Shown here: positions 17,848 to 27,056 of the stretch, piece after piece | Position numbering within the stretch: position 1 is the first letter of the stretch | How the letters are laid out: each line of letters begins with the position of its first letter | NCBI GenBank assembly: GCA_036493895.1 | Contig: DASXOZ010000081.1 | Coordinates: 64,201 to 128,200, forward strand | Origin: Candidatus Binatia bacterium | Lineage (GTDB): Bacteria; Desulfobacterota; Binatia; UBA1149; CAITLU01 | Direction of reading: 5' to 3' | Length of the DNA stretch: 64,000 nt | Position numbers and translations under genes: made by a program | Notes under the pieces: generated by a model | What the model was told of the DNA's origin: nothing | What the model saw: the letters and a program-made list of their open reading frames with translations, nothing else | The model's database searches: none

Positions 17848-19848
17848 ATGACGCCGCGCCGCCGACGGTGCGGCGTCCCCGCGATGCTGCACGACCAGGC
17901 AACGAGACGAGCTCCGTGCGCGGCGCGCATCGTCGCTGCAGCGGCGCTGCTGCTGCCGGCGTGCCAGTCGCACGCTCCCGCGCCGCCGGCGCGCCTGTGC
18001 AAGGCTCCCGCGGCGCTGCCGGGCTCGGTGCCGTTTCCCGATTCCGTCCGCTCGGCGCTCGACTCGACGCCGGTGCCAGAGGAGGCGGCGCCAGTGCCTG
18101 GTACCGCGGCGCCGGCATCCGATGACGCAGCGCCCGGAGACCACGCCGCCTGCAATCGCCTCGCGCTGGAGCCGGGCGCATTTGCGCGCCAGCACGCCCT
18201 GGACGCGATCGACTGGCGGTCCTGGTCGCCCGAAACCCTCGCGGAGGCCGCTTCGCTCAAGAGGCCGCTGCTCGTCGTAACCGGTTTTGCGGCGTGCGCG
18301 GCGTGCGGCTTCGCCGACGATCCGTCTCTCTTCGATTCCCGCGTGGTCACCGCGATCAACGCGCATTTCGTTCCCGTGCTCGTCGACCGCGACGAGCGGC
18401 CGGACGTGGACGCGTACCTGATGCTCGCGACCGAAGTGGTCACCGGCCAGGCGGGCTGGCCTGCCGCCGTGTTCCTGCAGAGTGACGCGAAACCGTTCGA
18501 CGCGCTGTCGTGGGGTGCGGCGGCCACCAGCGAAAAGAAGTTGTCGCGCTTCGCGGTCGAGGTGGTGCGCCGCATCGAGCTCGGCGGCGGCGTCATCGCC
18601 GACCGCGCCGAAGGCACGATGGAAAAGCTCGCGCGGCGCGCGGCTCTCGATACGACGGGACCGGTTCCGGCGGCGGCAGAGGTGGCGACCGCGCTGCGCG
18701 GCTACGTCGCGAAGTCGCTGGACGCGGCATCGGCGAGTTTTCCGCCGCCGCCGCTGTTCCCACGCGCCCCGCTGCTGGATTTCCTGCTGCGCTCGGCCGC
18801 GGGCGAAGCAGCCGACGGTGGCCGCACGGCGGCCGAAGCCGTTCTTGCCGGGCTGCGCGTCAGCGCGCTCGACGACGCGGTCGGAGGCGGCTTTTTCCGC
18901 TACGCCCGCAAAGCCGGGTGGCAGGAACCGTCGCACGAGAAGCTGCTCGCCGACAATGCTGCGCTCGCGAGCGCTTACCTCGAAGCGGCCGCCGCCACCG
19001 GCCGCGAGGATTTGCGCGCGGCGGCTGCGTCGATTCTCGATTTCCTGCTCCAGGACCTGCGCACCGATGGCGGAGCTTTTGCCGCATCCATCGACGCGCG
19101 AAGCCGCGACGCGGCGGGAGAGCCCTGCGACGGCTGCTACTACGCCGGACTCGACGACGAGCGCGCTGCGGCGCTCGCCTCCCCGGACGCACGCGAGAAA
19201 GACAGACAGAAACGTGCCTCGGTCGCCGCTCCCGCGCGCAACGATGTCGTGCTTGCCGATGCGAACGCACTGGCGATCTCGGCGCTCGTGCGCGGCGCAG
19301 CGGTGCTCGCCCAGCCTCGCTACCTGGACGCCGCGAAGGCTGCAGCCTCTTTCCTCGACGCGAAGCTGCGCGCCGGCGGCCGCGTGAAGCACTGCATCCA
19401 CGGCGACGGCCGCTCGTGCGCAGCGGGGTATCTTGCCGACCAGGCACTGGTCGCGCTCGCGTTCGTCGACCTCGACGCTGCGTCCAGGGACAACGGCAAG
19501 TGGCTCCAGGCTGCACGGGCGATTGCCGATGCGCTTCCCCGCGATTTCGAGCACTCCGGCAGCGGAGGCTTCTTCCAGACGGCGGCCGACGCCGAGCAGC
19601 TTCCGCTTCGCCTCGTTCCGGCTTTCGACGGCGCCGTTGCCAGCGGGAACTCGGCGGCGGCCCTGCTCTACACGAGGCTCGCGCAGGTCACGGGCGACGC
19701 CGCATACGCCGACACTGCGCGCCGCACGATCGGGGGACTGTCGGTCGTGCTCACGTTGCGCCCGCTCGAGCTTCCGCAGCTGGCGCTGGCGCTGGAGAAC
19801 CTGGAAAACGCAGGCGCCGCGCCGCGGCGCGCGAACGATGCGAAATGA
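17848..19848 (+). CDS. DUF255/thioredoxin-domain lipoprotein (YyaL/SPATA20-like)
   Basis: 666 aa. The N-terminus has a signal 'AARIVAAAALLLPAC' with a lipobox L-L-P-A-C, so it is probably a lipoprotein, whereas most YyaL-like proteins are cytoplasmic. Residues about 115-230 match the thioredoxin-like DUF255 domain: 'IDWRSWSPETLAEAASLKRPLLVV', 'VPVLVDRDERPDVDAYLM' and 'GQAGWPAAVFL'. The family C-H-W-C site is replaced by C-A-A-C ('FAACAACGF'). The remainder resembles the alpha/alpha barrel ('SHEKLLADNAALASAYLEAA', 'DANALAISALV'). The start is either 17848 or the ATG at 17884, which gives a shorter signal n-region. Confidence 0.8.
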   Translation: MTPRRRRCGVPAMLHDQATRRAPCAARIVAAAALLLPACQSHAPAPPARLCKAPAALPGSVPFPDSVRSALDSTPVPEEAAPVPGTAAPASDDAAPGDHAACNRLALEPGAFARQHALDAIDWRSWSPETLAEAASLKRPLLVVTGFAACAACGFADDPSLFDSRVVTAINAHFVPVLVDRDERPDVDAYLMLATEVVTGQAGWPAAVFLQSDAKPFDALSWGAAATSEKKLSRFAVEVVRRIELGGGVIADRAEGTMEKLARRAALDTTGPVPAAAEVATALRGYVAKSLDAASASFPPPPLFPRAPLLDFLLRSAAGEAADGGRTAAEAVLAGLRVSALDDAVGGGFFRYARKAGWQEPSHEKLLADNAALASAYLEAAAATGREDLRAAAASILDFLLQDLRTDGGAFAASIDARSRDAAGEPCDGCYYAGLDDERAAALASPDAREKDRQKRASVAAPARNDVVLADANALAISALVRGAAVLAQPRYLDAAKAAASFLDAKLRAGGRVKHCIHGDGRSCAAGYLADQALVALAFVDLDAASRDNGKWLQAARAIADALPRDFEHSGSGGFFQTAADAEQLPLRLVPAFDGAVASGNSAAALLYTRLAQVTGDAAYADTARRTIGGLSVVLTLRPLELPQLALALENLENAGAAPRRANDAK

Positions 19849-19911
19849 GCGGCGCAGGTCAACAAAAGCCCGCGAGTCGCGAGCCGGTTGCCTGAATCCG
19901 AGATCGGATCT

Positions 19912-20943
19912 TCAGCCGGCCAGCGCGCCGCCGCAGCTCGATCCCGCGCCCGCGGTGCATCCGTAGCAGTGCCGCGCCGTCTGGATCGACGTGCAGGCCA
20001 GCTCGTCGAACGAGTCGATCGACCACAGGGTCTGGGGCCGTTTTTCGCGCAGCAGCGGGATTTCGTCCATCTGGTGGAAGTCGCAGTCGTGAAGGCTGCC
20101 GTTGTACGCGACGCTCACCATGTCGCGGCACATCAGCCCCGCGACCGTCGCCGCATTGAAGTGCGCGACGAGCAGGCTCATGTAGCGCGCGTCATCGCCG
20201 CTTCGCGCAAGCATCTCGGCGAAGCGCTTGAGCGGGAGGTTCGCGAGCGTCAGCAGGCGGTGGAAGCGCACGCCGAAGAGACGGTCGAGCTCCTCGTGGT
20301 ACTTCGATTCCAGCGTCGACTGCTCCGGCGGAAGGAAAGCGCCGAGGGGGTTGTAGATGAGATCGAGCGTGAGAGGCGAGCCGGGCTGCCCGAACCCGAC
20401 AGAGTTGAGCAGCCGCAGCGCCGCGATGCTTTTGTCGAAGACGCCTCGGCCTCTTTGCTGGTCGACGTTCTCGGCGGTGTAGCACGGAAGCGAGCACACC
20501 AGGCCCACCTGGTTGTCGCTGTAAATGCGAGGCAGATCCTCCATCCCGGGCTCGAACAGCACGGTGAGATTGCAGCGCACGAGCACGCGCTTGCCGAGCG
20601 CGCGTGAGCCCTCGACGAGCCTCTGGAACGAGGGACAAAGCTCCGGTGCGCCGCCGGTGAGGTCGACGGTACGGACGCCGCTCGAGGCCGCGACGAGCTC
20701 GAGCACGCGCCGTGCGGTGGCCTCGGTCATGATTTCCGTGCGTTTCGGACCCGCTTCGACGTGGCAGTGGTGGCAGGCCTGGTTGCAGAGCTTGCCTACG
20801 TTGACCTGCACCGTCGAAAGCGACGTGCGCACCAGCGGCCACAGGCCGCTTCGGGCAAGCGTCGCGGCGAAATCGGGCTCCGACTGCACGTCGCGATCCG
20901 CGGCGGGAGTCGCGGCAAGAGTCGCAGTCGGGCCTTCGCTCAC
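19912..20943 (-). CDS. arsS: ArsS-like radical SAM protein with C-terminal Cys-rich domain
   Basis: 343 aa from a GTG at 20943 overlapping the upstream stop by four bases (GTGA). The radical SAM cluster is C53-N-Q-A-C57-H-H-C60 (CxxxCxxC), followed by 'VDLTGGAPEL'. The C-terminal domain has 'TARHCYGCTAGAGSSCGG', the DUF3641 Cys-rich tail of the arsenosugar-type ArsS family. In some relatives one of these C-terminal Cys is selenocysteine; here it is a normal TGC codon. ArsS is proposed to act after ArsM in arsenosugar synthesis, but no ArsM is seen here, so the substrate is open. Confidence 0.82.
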   Translation of the reverse strand: MSEGPTATLAATPAADRDVQSEPDFAATLARSGLWPLVRTSLSTVQVNVGKLCNQACHHCHVEAGPKRTEIMTEATARRVLELVAASSGVRTVDLTGGAPELCPSFQRLVEGSRALGKRVLVRCNLTVLFEPGMEDLPRIYSDNQVGLVCSLPCYTAENVDQQRGRGVFDKSIAALRLLNSVGFGQPGSPLTLDLIYNPLGAFLPPEQSTLESKYHEELDRLFGVRFHRLLTLANLPLKRFAEMLARSGDDARYMSLLVAHFNAATVAGLMCRDMVSVAYNGSLHDCDFHQMDEIPLLREKRPQTLWSIDSFDELACTSIQTARHCYGCTAGAGSSCGGALAG

Positions 20944-21554
20944 TTCCCGTCCTCGTGCACCTCGGTAACGCGCACCCTCTGGTTCTTGAACTTCGGAACT
21001 TCGTCGTGGAAGAAGACCATGCGGTAGCTGTCGGTGCCGCCTGCGGGAATCGCCTTCACTTCTTCCGGATGCGTGTTGCCTTCTTCGTCCGGCCTCATGC
21101 CTTCGGCGCTGCGATTGTAGCCTTCGACGTCCTGGAGAATCTTGCCGTTTTCGTCGAGCAGCTCGTAGCGCAGCACCACGTAGCGCACCGGCCTCCTGCT
21201 CTTGTTGCGAAGCTCGCCGCTCATCACGAACACGCTGCCCTCGGAGAACGCCGGCGCCGGAGCGCTGCTGAGGAAAAGCTCGGACAGGTTGTCCCACGAA
21301 GATTTGGTCGACGTGATCTCGATCTGCGACGGATCGGCCGCACCCGCTTTTGCGGCAGCAGGCTTCGCGTCGGTCTTTGCAGCAGCGGCCCCGGCCGCAG
21401 GCTTGGGTGCCGATGGCGCCGGCGAGGAGTTCTCGCCCGCGCCGCAGCGCGACGGCAGCGCGACGACGCCCGTCATCACCAGCGCGGCGGCCAGTGCGCG
21501 CAACGGGCGAACGCTCCGCGGCCGGGTTGCGCGCCGACCTGCGTGCATTTTCAT
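20940..21554 (-). CDS. Secreted protein with FxLYD/DUF3426-like domain
   Basis: 204 aa from the ATG at 21554 (another ATG at 21548 is two codons later). A signal peptide is clear ('RPLRALAAALVMTGVVALPSRCGAGE'), then an Ala/Pro/Lys-rich linker, then a domain with 'VMSGELRNKSRRPVRYVVLRYELLDENGKIL', which fits the FxLYD-type immunoglobulin-like fold, and 'IPAGGTDSYRMVFFHDEVP'. It is translationally coupled to the ArsS-like gene. The function is unknown. The open frame extends upstream to 21719 without a recognisable family or start signal. Confidence 0.7.
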   Translation of the reverse strand: MKMHAGRRATRPRSVRPLRALAAALVMTGVVALPSRCGAGENSSPAPSAPKPAAGAAAAKTDAKPAAAKAGAADPSQIEITSTKSSWDNLSELFLSSAPAPAFSEGSVFVMSGELRNKSRRPVRYVVLRYELLDENGKILQDVEGYNRSAEGMRPDEEGNTHPEEVKAIPAGGTDSYRMVFFHDEVPKFKNQRVRVTEVHEDGK

Positions 21555-21700
21555 CGAATCCGAACATCGGTCGGCCTGCATCGGACTGAACGACAATTCA
21601 GCCTTTTTGGCGCGTTGCAGCGCGATCATTGACAATGACGGCGCTGCCGGAGCAGGTTGTCTTGCGCCCAGTCGGGTGCCATGAATGCAGCGGTCAGGGG

Positions 21701-22336
21701 GTGTCATTGGCCAGCTCATTTTCAGGCCCGGAACATAGCGTCGGGCGCGGGGTCTCGCGAGCGGCGCGGCGGACCCGCTTCGCCGTCGTGGTGATCGCCG
21801 TGGCCGCTGCGGCCGCCATCGGGGTCGCTGCCGCGCGAGCCGGATCCTGCCGCGTGCTCGTCGCGCTCGGCTCCGTCGACATCGAGCCGTCTCCGGCCGG
21901 AATGTCGCTGCGGGTCTCGGGGAACTGGGAATTCGACAACATCATCCAGGTCGCCACCGGCCTTGCGTTCAACGTGCTGCTGGTGCGAGGCGACAATTTC
22001 GTACGCTACCGCTACCCGGACCAGACGTTCTCGGGAGAGCTCGCAGGGCTCGCCTCTTCGATCGACGCCGGCATCGACGGCAAGGAGATCCTCAGCGTCG
22101 AGTCTGCGGGAGCGACCGAGCCGGCGGCGCGCTGGGTGACGCTCGAGGCCGAGCGCATGAAGCTGACGAGCCCGGTTCTTTCGGGCGACGGACCGATCAG
22201 CATCGTCGCCTACATCGTCCTCGACGGCGATTACATGTCGCCGATCATCAGCAACACGATCACGCGCCCGATCGAATTGCCGGTGATCGATCCGAACCAG
22301 GGCGGCGATCCGGGTGGCACGGTGACGACGCGATGA
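21701..22336 (+). CDS. Hypothetical secreted protein
   Basis: About 211 aa. A single hydrophobic N-terminal segment 'RFAVVVIAVAAAAAIGVAAARAGS' looks like a cleavable signal peptide, followed by a beta-rich domain and a Gly/Thr-rich tail. I do not recognise the family. Its stop overlaps the next start (ATGA), so it is translated together with the thrombospondin-type protein. The start is unsure: GTG 21701 (after CAGGGG), TTG 21707 and ATG 21635 are all in frame. Confidence 0.6.
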   Translation: MSLASSFSGPEHSVGRGVSRAARRTRFAVVVIAVAAAAAIGVAAARAGSCRVLVALGSVDIEPSPAGMSLRVSGNWEFDNIIQVATGLAFNVLLVRGDNFVRYRYPDQTFSGELAGLASSIDAGIDGKEILSVESAGATEPAARWVTLEAERMKLTSPVLSGDGPISIVAYIVLDGDYMSPIISNTITRPIELPVIDPNQGGDPGGTVTTR

Positions 22337-24447
22337 GCGGCCAAGCGACACGTCGTGGCCGCGCGACGCGTGTCGCGCTCGTCTCGTGTATTGCGCTTGC
22401 CACGGCGGCGCTCTGCGTCGGTGCCAGCCCGGGACGCGCCCGCGCGGGCGATCTTTGCGCGTCGCTTCCACCGGTGTTCGACGGCGATCCCTGCGATCCG
22501 GCCAACGGCCCTTATCCGATGCTGCCCGGCCTTCCGCTGGTGCTGCCGATCAAGGGTCCGTCGGGACGCTGGTCCGACGGCCCGCCGACGATCTCGACAG
22601 GCTTTACCGGCGACGTCGATCTCGCGGTGCGCATCGGATCTTTCCCGACGGTGACGCAGATTCCGCCTCCGGCCGGAAGCACCGACAATCCGACGCTGCT
22701 CCAGAACACTGCCGGCGGCGGAGGCAACAGCCAGGGCAACGCCGTCACGTTCACGACGTTCGTCACCGACGGGCCGGGAACCTTTCCGTACGGCGCGCCT
22801 CTGGCGGGACTGGACCAGAGGCCGGTCGCGGTGTTCGCGTACGCCGACCTCGACGGCGACGGCGTCATCGGCCCCACCGACGCCGACGGCACCCTCGACA
22901 ACCAGGTCGAGGCGCAGGAAGCGGTGGGACACGTCGGGCGCCAGGTCGGCCAGATTTCCACCGACCGTTTCTCGAGCCAGCTTGCGGTGCGCCTCGGAGC
23001 GCCGGCGAGCATCGGCGGGCTGCGCGTCGTGCTCGTCGCCGGCATGTACACCGGCGACGATCCGAACCAGCTCTGGTCCGACCGCACGCCGATCTTCACG
23101 AGCTGGCCGTTCTTCCCGCCGCTCGATCCGCTGCAGGTCGCTTTTCTTGCCGAGGCCAACCCGCCGGATCCGAACGGTCCGAACATCCTGTTCTACCAGC
23201 CGTCGGAGTTCCTGCTGACCGATCCTTCCGAGCCCGGTCTCGTCGAAGCGTTCGCGGTTCACGCCGACGGTAGCAACCCGTCCACCGACCAGTTCGTTTC
23301 GATCAGCGGGCCGGCCGTCGGCGTGCAGATGTTCCGCGACGTCAATCCGGCCACGTTCACGCCGTCGTCGCGCACCATCGTTCGCCCGGCACCCGCCGTC
23401 ACCGGTCCCGACCGGCGCCTGGTGCAAGCGGCAGGAGAAATCGCCGTTCCATCGGGAAACACGGTGCAGCTGCGGCTGCTGCCGGTCGATTCCCTCGGAA
23501 ACATCGCTGATCCGGATCCTTCTGGTGTACCCGCCAGGCTGCGCGCCGAAGGCGGGCTGCGCATCCTTTCGCCGGATGCCGACGGCGATCCTTACGCCGA
23601 GACTCTCAACATCGATTCGGCGCGCGGCACGACCGTCGTGATCGGTACCGACGGCGTCGTCGGTCGCGCGCGCGTGACGCTGTTCGATCCTCCGCCGGCC
23701 GTGCCGACGGGCCTCGACCAGGCGCTCGTGTTCGTGACTCCGAGCGGCAACGTCGACGCGGACGACGACGGGGTTCCCGACGACGGCGACGGCGACGGCA
23801 TCATCGGCGATCATCCGTGCACTGCCGCCAAGATCCTCAGCCACACGCCGTGCGACGACAACTGCCCGACCGTCGTCAATCCCTCGCAGAACGACAGCGA
23901 CGGCGACGGGCAGGGCAACTGCTGCGACGGTACCTGCGTGCTCAACGACTCCGAAGCCGGCTGCAGCGAATGTCCGCAGTCGGCGTCGCGGTTCCAGGGG
24001 ATCACGACGCGTGCGCGCATGACGATCCAGCCTCGCGCCGGCATCAAGCCCGACGGGTTCCGCCTGAGAACCACGCTGATGCTGCAGAATGGCGAGACGA
24101 TCTCGCCCGACATCGAGCAGGTGGAGATCGCCGTGGCCGAAGGCGACCAGCTCCACTACTTCGCGCAGCTGCCGGGAGTGTTCCACCTGGTAAACGGTGC
24201 GCCGTCATGGAGCTTCGAGGACACGTCCGGCAGCTTTGCCGGCATCCTCAAGGCCGAGCTGAAGACGACGAAGGACGGCGTCAAGGCGAGCTTCCTTGCG
24301 CGCCAGCTGAACCTCGTCACGACCCAGCCGGCGCAGGCGCTGCCGAACGGCCTCGTCGTCGCCGTCACCATCGGGGACGACACCTTCACCCGGCACGTCA
24401 AGTGCTCGTCCTCGCTGCAGGCGGTGCGCTGCAAGAGCACGAACTGA
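22333..24447 (+). CDS. Secreted protein with thrombospondin type-3/calcium-binding repeats
   Basis: 704 aa with a signal peptide ('RVALVSCIALATAALCVGASPGRARAGD'). Mid-chain 'YADLDGDGVIGPTDADGTLDN' is an EF-hand/dockerin-like calcium loop. Residues about 475-530 carry thrombospondin type-3 style Asp-rich repeats ('DADDDGVPDDGDGDGIIGD', 'CDDNCPTVVNPSQNDSDGDG') followed by a Cys-rich stretch. The C-terminal ~170 residues look like a separate beta-domain. Such proteins are exported and calcium-stabilised; the target is unknown. It is coupled to the upstream secreted protein. Confidence 0.85.
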   Translation: MSGQATRRGRATRVALVSCIALATAALCVGASPGRARAGDLCASLPPVFDGDPCDPANGPYPMLPGLPLVLPIKGPSGRWSDGPPTISTGFTGDVDLAVRIGSFPTVTQIPPPAGSTDNPTLLQNTAGGGGNSQGNAVTFTTFVTDGPGTFPYGAPLAGLDQRPVAVFAYADLDGDGVIGPTDADGTLDNQVEAQEAVGHVGRQVGQISTDRFSSQLAVRLGAPASIGGLRVVLVAGMYTGDDPNQLWSDRTPIFTSWPFFPPLDPLQVAFLAEANPPDPNGPNILFYQPSEFLLTDPSEPGLVEAFAVHADGSNPSTDQFVSISGPAVGVQMFRDVNPATFTPSSRTIVRPAPAVTGPDRRLVQAAGEIAVPSGNTVQLRLLPVDSLGNIADPDPSGVPARLRAEGGLRILSPDADGDPYAETLNIDSARGTTVVIGTDGVVGRARVTLFDPPPAVPTGLDQALVFVTPSGNVDADDDGVPDDGDGDGIIGDHPCTAAKILSHTPCDDNCPTVVNPSQNDSDGDGQGNCCDGTCVLNDSEAGCSECPQSASRFQGITTRARMTIQPRAGIKPDGFRLRTTLMLQNGETISPDIEQVEIAVAEGDQLHYFAQLPGVFHLVNGAPSWSFEDTSGSFAGILKAELKTTKDGVKASFLARQLNLVTTQPAQALPNGLVVAVTIGDDTFTRHVKCSSSLQAVRCKSTN

Positions 24448-24542
24448 CGGCCCGCCGCGTTCGCCCACGACATGCGCCGGGCGGCCGGCGACGCTGCCCG
24501 CGTGCGTCGATGCTTCGGCCCCGTGTATAGTTGCGCCTTGCG

Positions 24543-27056
24543 ATGACCCAGAGCGCCGACGCGAGCAGTCCGACCGGCCCCGCCTCCCGCACCGCAGGCA
24601 GGCGGCTGTTCGCGCCCGGCTACGTTCGCGTCGCCGCCTTGGCGGCGGCGCTGGTCGTGGTCTCCGTCTGCGGCTTCGACTCGGTGCGCGGGCTCGGCCG
24701 CCCGTTCCCCGGATTCTTCGTCTGGGAGAACCTGTTCGTTCCGGCCATCGGTGCCTCCTCGTGGAGCGGCGTGCGCTCGGGGCTTCCTTACCAGTCGTGG
24801 GTGCTGACTGCGGACGGCCGCGACGTTCGCACGGCCGCCGACCTCGAAGGCGTGCTGCACGACAAGCGTGTCGGCGACATCGTCCGCTACGAAGTGCAGA
24901 AGAACGGCCAGAGGACGATCGTCAACGTGCCGGTCGAGACGTTCACGCTTCGCCATTACGTCGAGAGCACCGGGATCTTCCTCTTCGACGCGCTCGCGTT
25001 GATGACGCTGGCGGTCGTGATGCTCTACCTGAAGCCGGTCGGTGCCGACTCGGCATCGCTGTCTGCATTCGCGACGGCGCTGGCCCTGTTCCTGGCGACG
25101 GCGATCGATCTGTTCGGCCCTTATCTTTTCCGGCGCGCGTATTTTTTCTTTGCGGCCGCCGCACCGACGACGGCGTTCGTCGTGCTCAGCTTTTTTCCCA
25201 TCCGCAGGCAGCGCCGCGCGTGGGAGACGCCGGTGCTTGCGCTGCTCGCGGTGCTGTCGGTCGCGTTCGGAGTCGCCTCGAACGCGACGTTTTTCGGAAA
25301 CCGCGACGCGCTGCTGCTTCTCGACCGCCTGTTCCACGTCTACCTGGCCTCGGCGATCCTCGGCTCGATGCTGTTCTTCTCGTGGAACTTCGCGACGACG
25401 CGCGACCAGAACGTGCGGCAAAGGACCAAGGTCGTGCTGTTGTCGAGCCTGGGTGCTTTCCTGCCCGTGCTTGCGCTCGTGGCCGTGTACGCCGGTTTTG
25501 TCGACATCCCGTTCAACGTGCTGACGGTGTTCTTCGTCGCGTTCCCTGCGGGCATCGGTTACGCGATCGCGCAGCACGACCTCTTCGACGTCGACCGCCT
25601 GATCAAGCGCGCGATGGCGTACCTGCTGCTGAGCGCCGCGGTGATCGTCAGCTACGGCCTGGTGATCTCGCTGCTGGAGGCCCTGTTCGAGAACATGACC
25701 GGCGCCGCGCAGCGCCTGACGTCCGGCCTGATCGTGCTCGTGCTGCTGACGCTGCTCAATCCGAGCCGCGACCGCCTGCAGGCCCTCGTCGACCGCCTCT
25801 ACGACCGCCGTCGCTACGAGTACCGCGACGTCGTGCGCAACGCTTCGAGGCGCTTCAGCTCCATCCTGGACTTCGAAGCGCTGGTTCGAAGCTCGCTCGA
25901 GCTGATCGACGAGACGGTGCAGCCGCTGTCGGCCGAGCTCGTCACCGTCGCAAGCGACGGCGTGCCGGTGCGGCGCGGCGCGCTGCTGTATCGCGAAGGT
26001 CCCGGGTCGCCGGGGACGATCGTGGTCGCCGACGCTGCCGTCCCGGAGCTCGCGGCCGTCGTCGACGAGCTGCGCAGCGCCGATTTCTTCGCCGGCTCCA
26101 TCGCACCCGGCAGCGGGCGTGACGGAGCGGTCGAGCGCGTGCTCGCGACGGGCATGCACCTGGAAGGGCGCGAGACGGGTTTCCTCGTCGTCGGTCGAAA
26201 GCGCGCCGGCGGCTATCACACCGGAGACGATGCCGAGCTTTTGCGCACCATTTCGGACCAGCTCGCCGTCGCGCTCGAGAATGCGCAGGCCTACGACACG
26301 ATCGGGCGCCTCAACGTCGATCTCGGAGCGAAAGCTGCGGCTCTCGAGGAAGCCAACCGCGAGCTGCGCGACGCCCAGGACCAGCTGATCCGCGCCGAGC
26401 GCCTTGCCGCCATCGGCGAGCTTTCGGGAGCCGTCGCCCACGCGATGCGCAACCCGCTGGCCGCGATCAAGATGGCGGCCGATTTCGGCAGCATGGAGTT
26501 CAGCGAGCAGGCGGCCGGCGAGAATTTCCGCGACATCAGCTCGGAAGCCGGCCGTCTCGAAAAACGCATTCGCGACCTGCTCGATTTCTCGCGGCCGTTC
26601 GAGCCGAGGCCCGAGCGGCTCGACCTTCACGCGCTGGTTTCGCGCGCCGTCGACGTTTCGCGAGGCAGGGCTGCGCAAAAAGGCATCCAGCTCGCGCTGG
26701 ATGGCGAGCCCGTCGGCGTGCACGTCGATGGAGCGTTGTTCGAGCAGGTCGTCGTCGAGCTTCTCGCCAACGCGATCGACGCATCACCCGAGCGTGCCCG
26801 CGTCGAAGTGGTCACCGGAGGGGGCGGTGCGTCGGCCAACGGCAGTGCGTGGTTCTCGGTGACCGATCACGGCTCGGGCATCGCCGAAGAGAAAAAACCC
26901 CGCATCTTCGAGCTGTTCTTCACGACGAAAAAAGCCGGTACGGGCTTCGGTCTGGCCACCGTCAAGAAAATCGTCGACCGTCACCGTGGCAGGATCGAAG
27001 TCGACAGCGCCGACGGCGGCGGCACGCGCTTCACGATCCACGTGCCTCGCGCCTGA
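24543..27056 (+). CDS. Membrane sensor histidine kinase with PDZ-like and GAF domains
   Basis: 837 aa. After an N-terminal membrane segment comes an extracytoplasmic PDZ-like region ('SGLPYQSWVLTADGRDVRTAADLEGVLH'), then about eight membrane segments, a GAF-like domain (about residues 430-590), a coiled coil ('ALEEANRELRDAQDQLIRAERLAAIGEL'), a HisKA box with 'VAHAMRNPLAAIKM' and an HATPase ('FFTTKKAGTGFGLATVKKIVDRHRGRI'). The residue after the phospho-His is Ala rather than the common Glu, a variant seen in the NtrB-like group. No response regulator is adjacent. Its 3' end overlaps the convergent YfhO-like gene by 26 bp. Confidence 0.9.
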   Translation: MTQSADASSPTGPASRTAGRRLFAPGYVRVAALAAALVVVSVCGFDSVRGLGRPFPGFFVWENLFVPAIGASSWSGVRSGLPYQSWVLTADGRDVRTAADLEGVLHDKRVGDIVRYEVQKNGQRTIVNVPVETFTLRHYVESTGIFLFDALALMTLAVVMLYLKPVGADSASLSAFATALALFLATAIDLFGPYLFRRAYFFFAAAAPTTAFVVLSFFPIRRQRRAWETPVLALLAVLSVAFGVASNATFFGNRDALLLLDRLFHVYLASAILGSMLFFSWNFATTRDQNVRQRTKVVLLSSLGAFLPVLALVAVYAGFVDIPFNVLTVFFVAFPAGIGYAIAQHDLFDVDRLIKRAMAYLLLSAAVIVSYGLVISLLEALFENMTGAAQRLTSGLIVLVLLTLLNPSRDRLQALVDRLYDRRRYEYRDVVRNASRRFSSILDFEALVRSSLELIDETVQPLSAELVTVASDGVPVRRGALLYREGPGSPGTIVVADAAVPELAAVVDELRSADFFAGSIAPGSGRDGAVERVLATGMHLEGRETGFLVVGRKRAGGYHTGDDAELLRTISDQLAVALENAQAYDTIGRLNVDLGAKAAALEEANRELRDAQDQLIRAERLAAIGELSGAVAHAMRNPLAAIKMAADFGSMEFSEQAAGENFRDISSEAGRLEKRIRDLLDFSRPFEPRPERLDLHALVSRAVDVSRGRAAQKGIQLALDGEPVGVHVDGALFEQVVVELLANAIDASPERARVEVVTGGGGASANGSAWFSVTDHGSGIAEEKKPRIFELFFTTKKAGTGFGLATVKKIVDRHRGRIEVDSADGGGTRFTIHVPRA

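Noticed and set aside
19896-19909. Small dyad ATCCGA-GA-TCGGAT between convergent DUF255 and ArsS-like genes as a terminator.
   Set aside because: A 6-bp stem with a 2-nt loop and no T-tract is too weak.
24503-24543. TATAGT at 24526-24531 as a -10 box giving a leaderless histidine-kinase mRNA.
   Set aside because: No acceptable -35 box lies at 16-18 bp, and it is not an extended -10; too weak to list.
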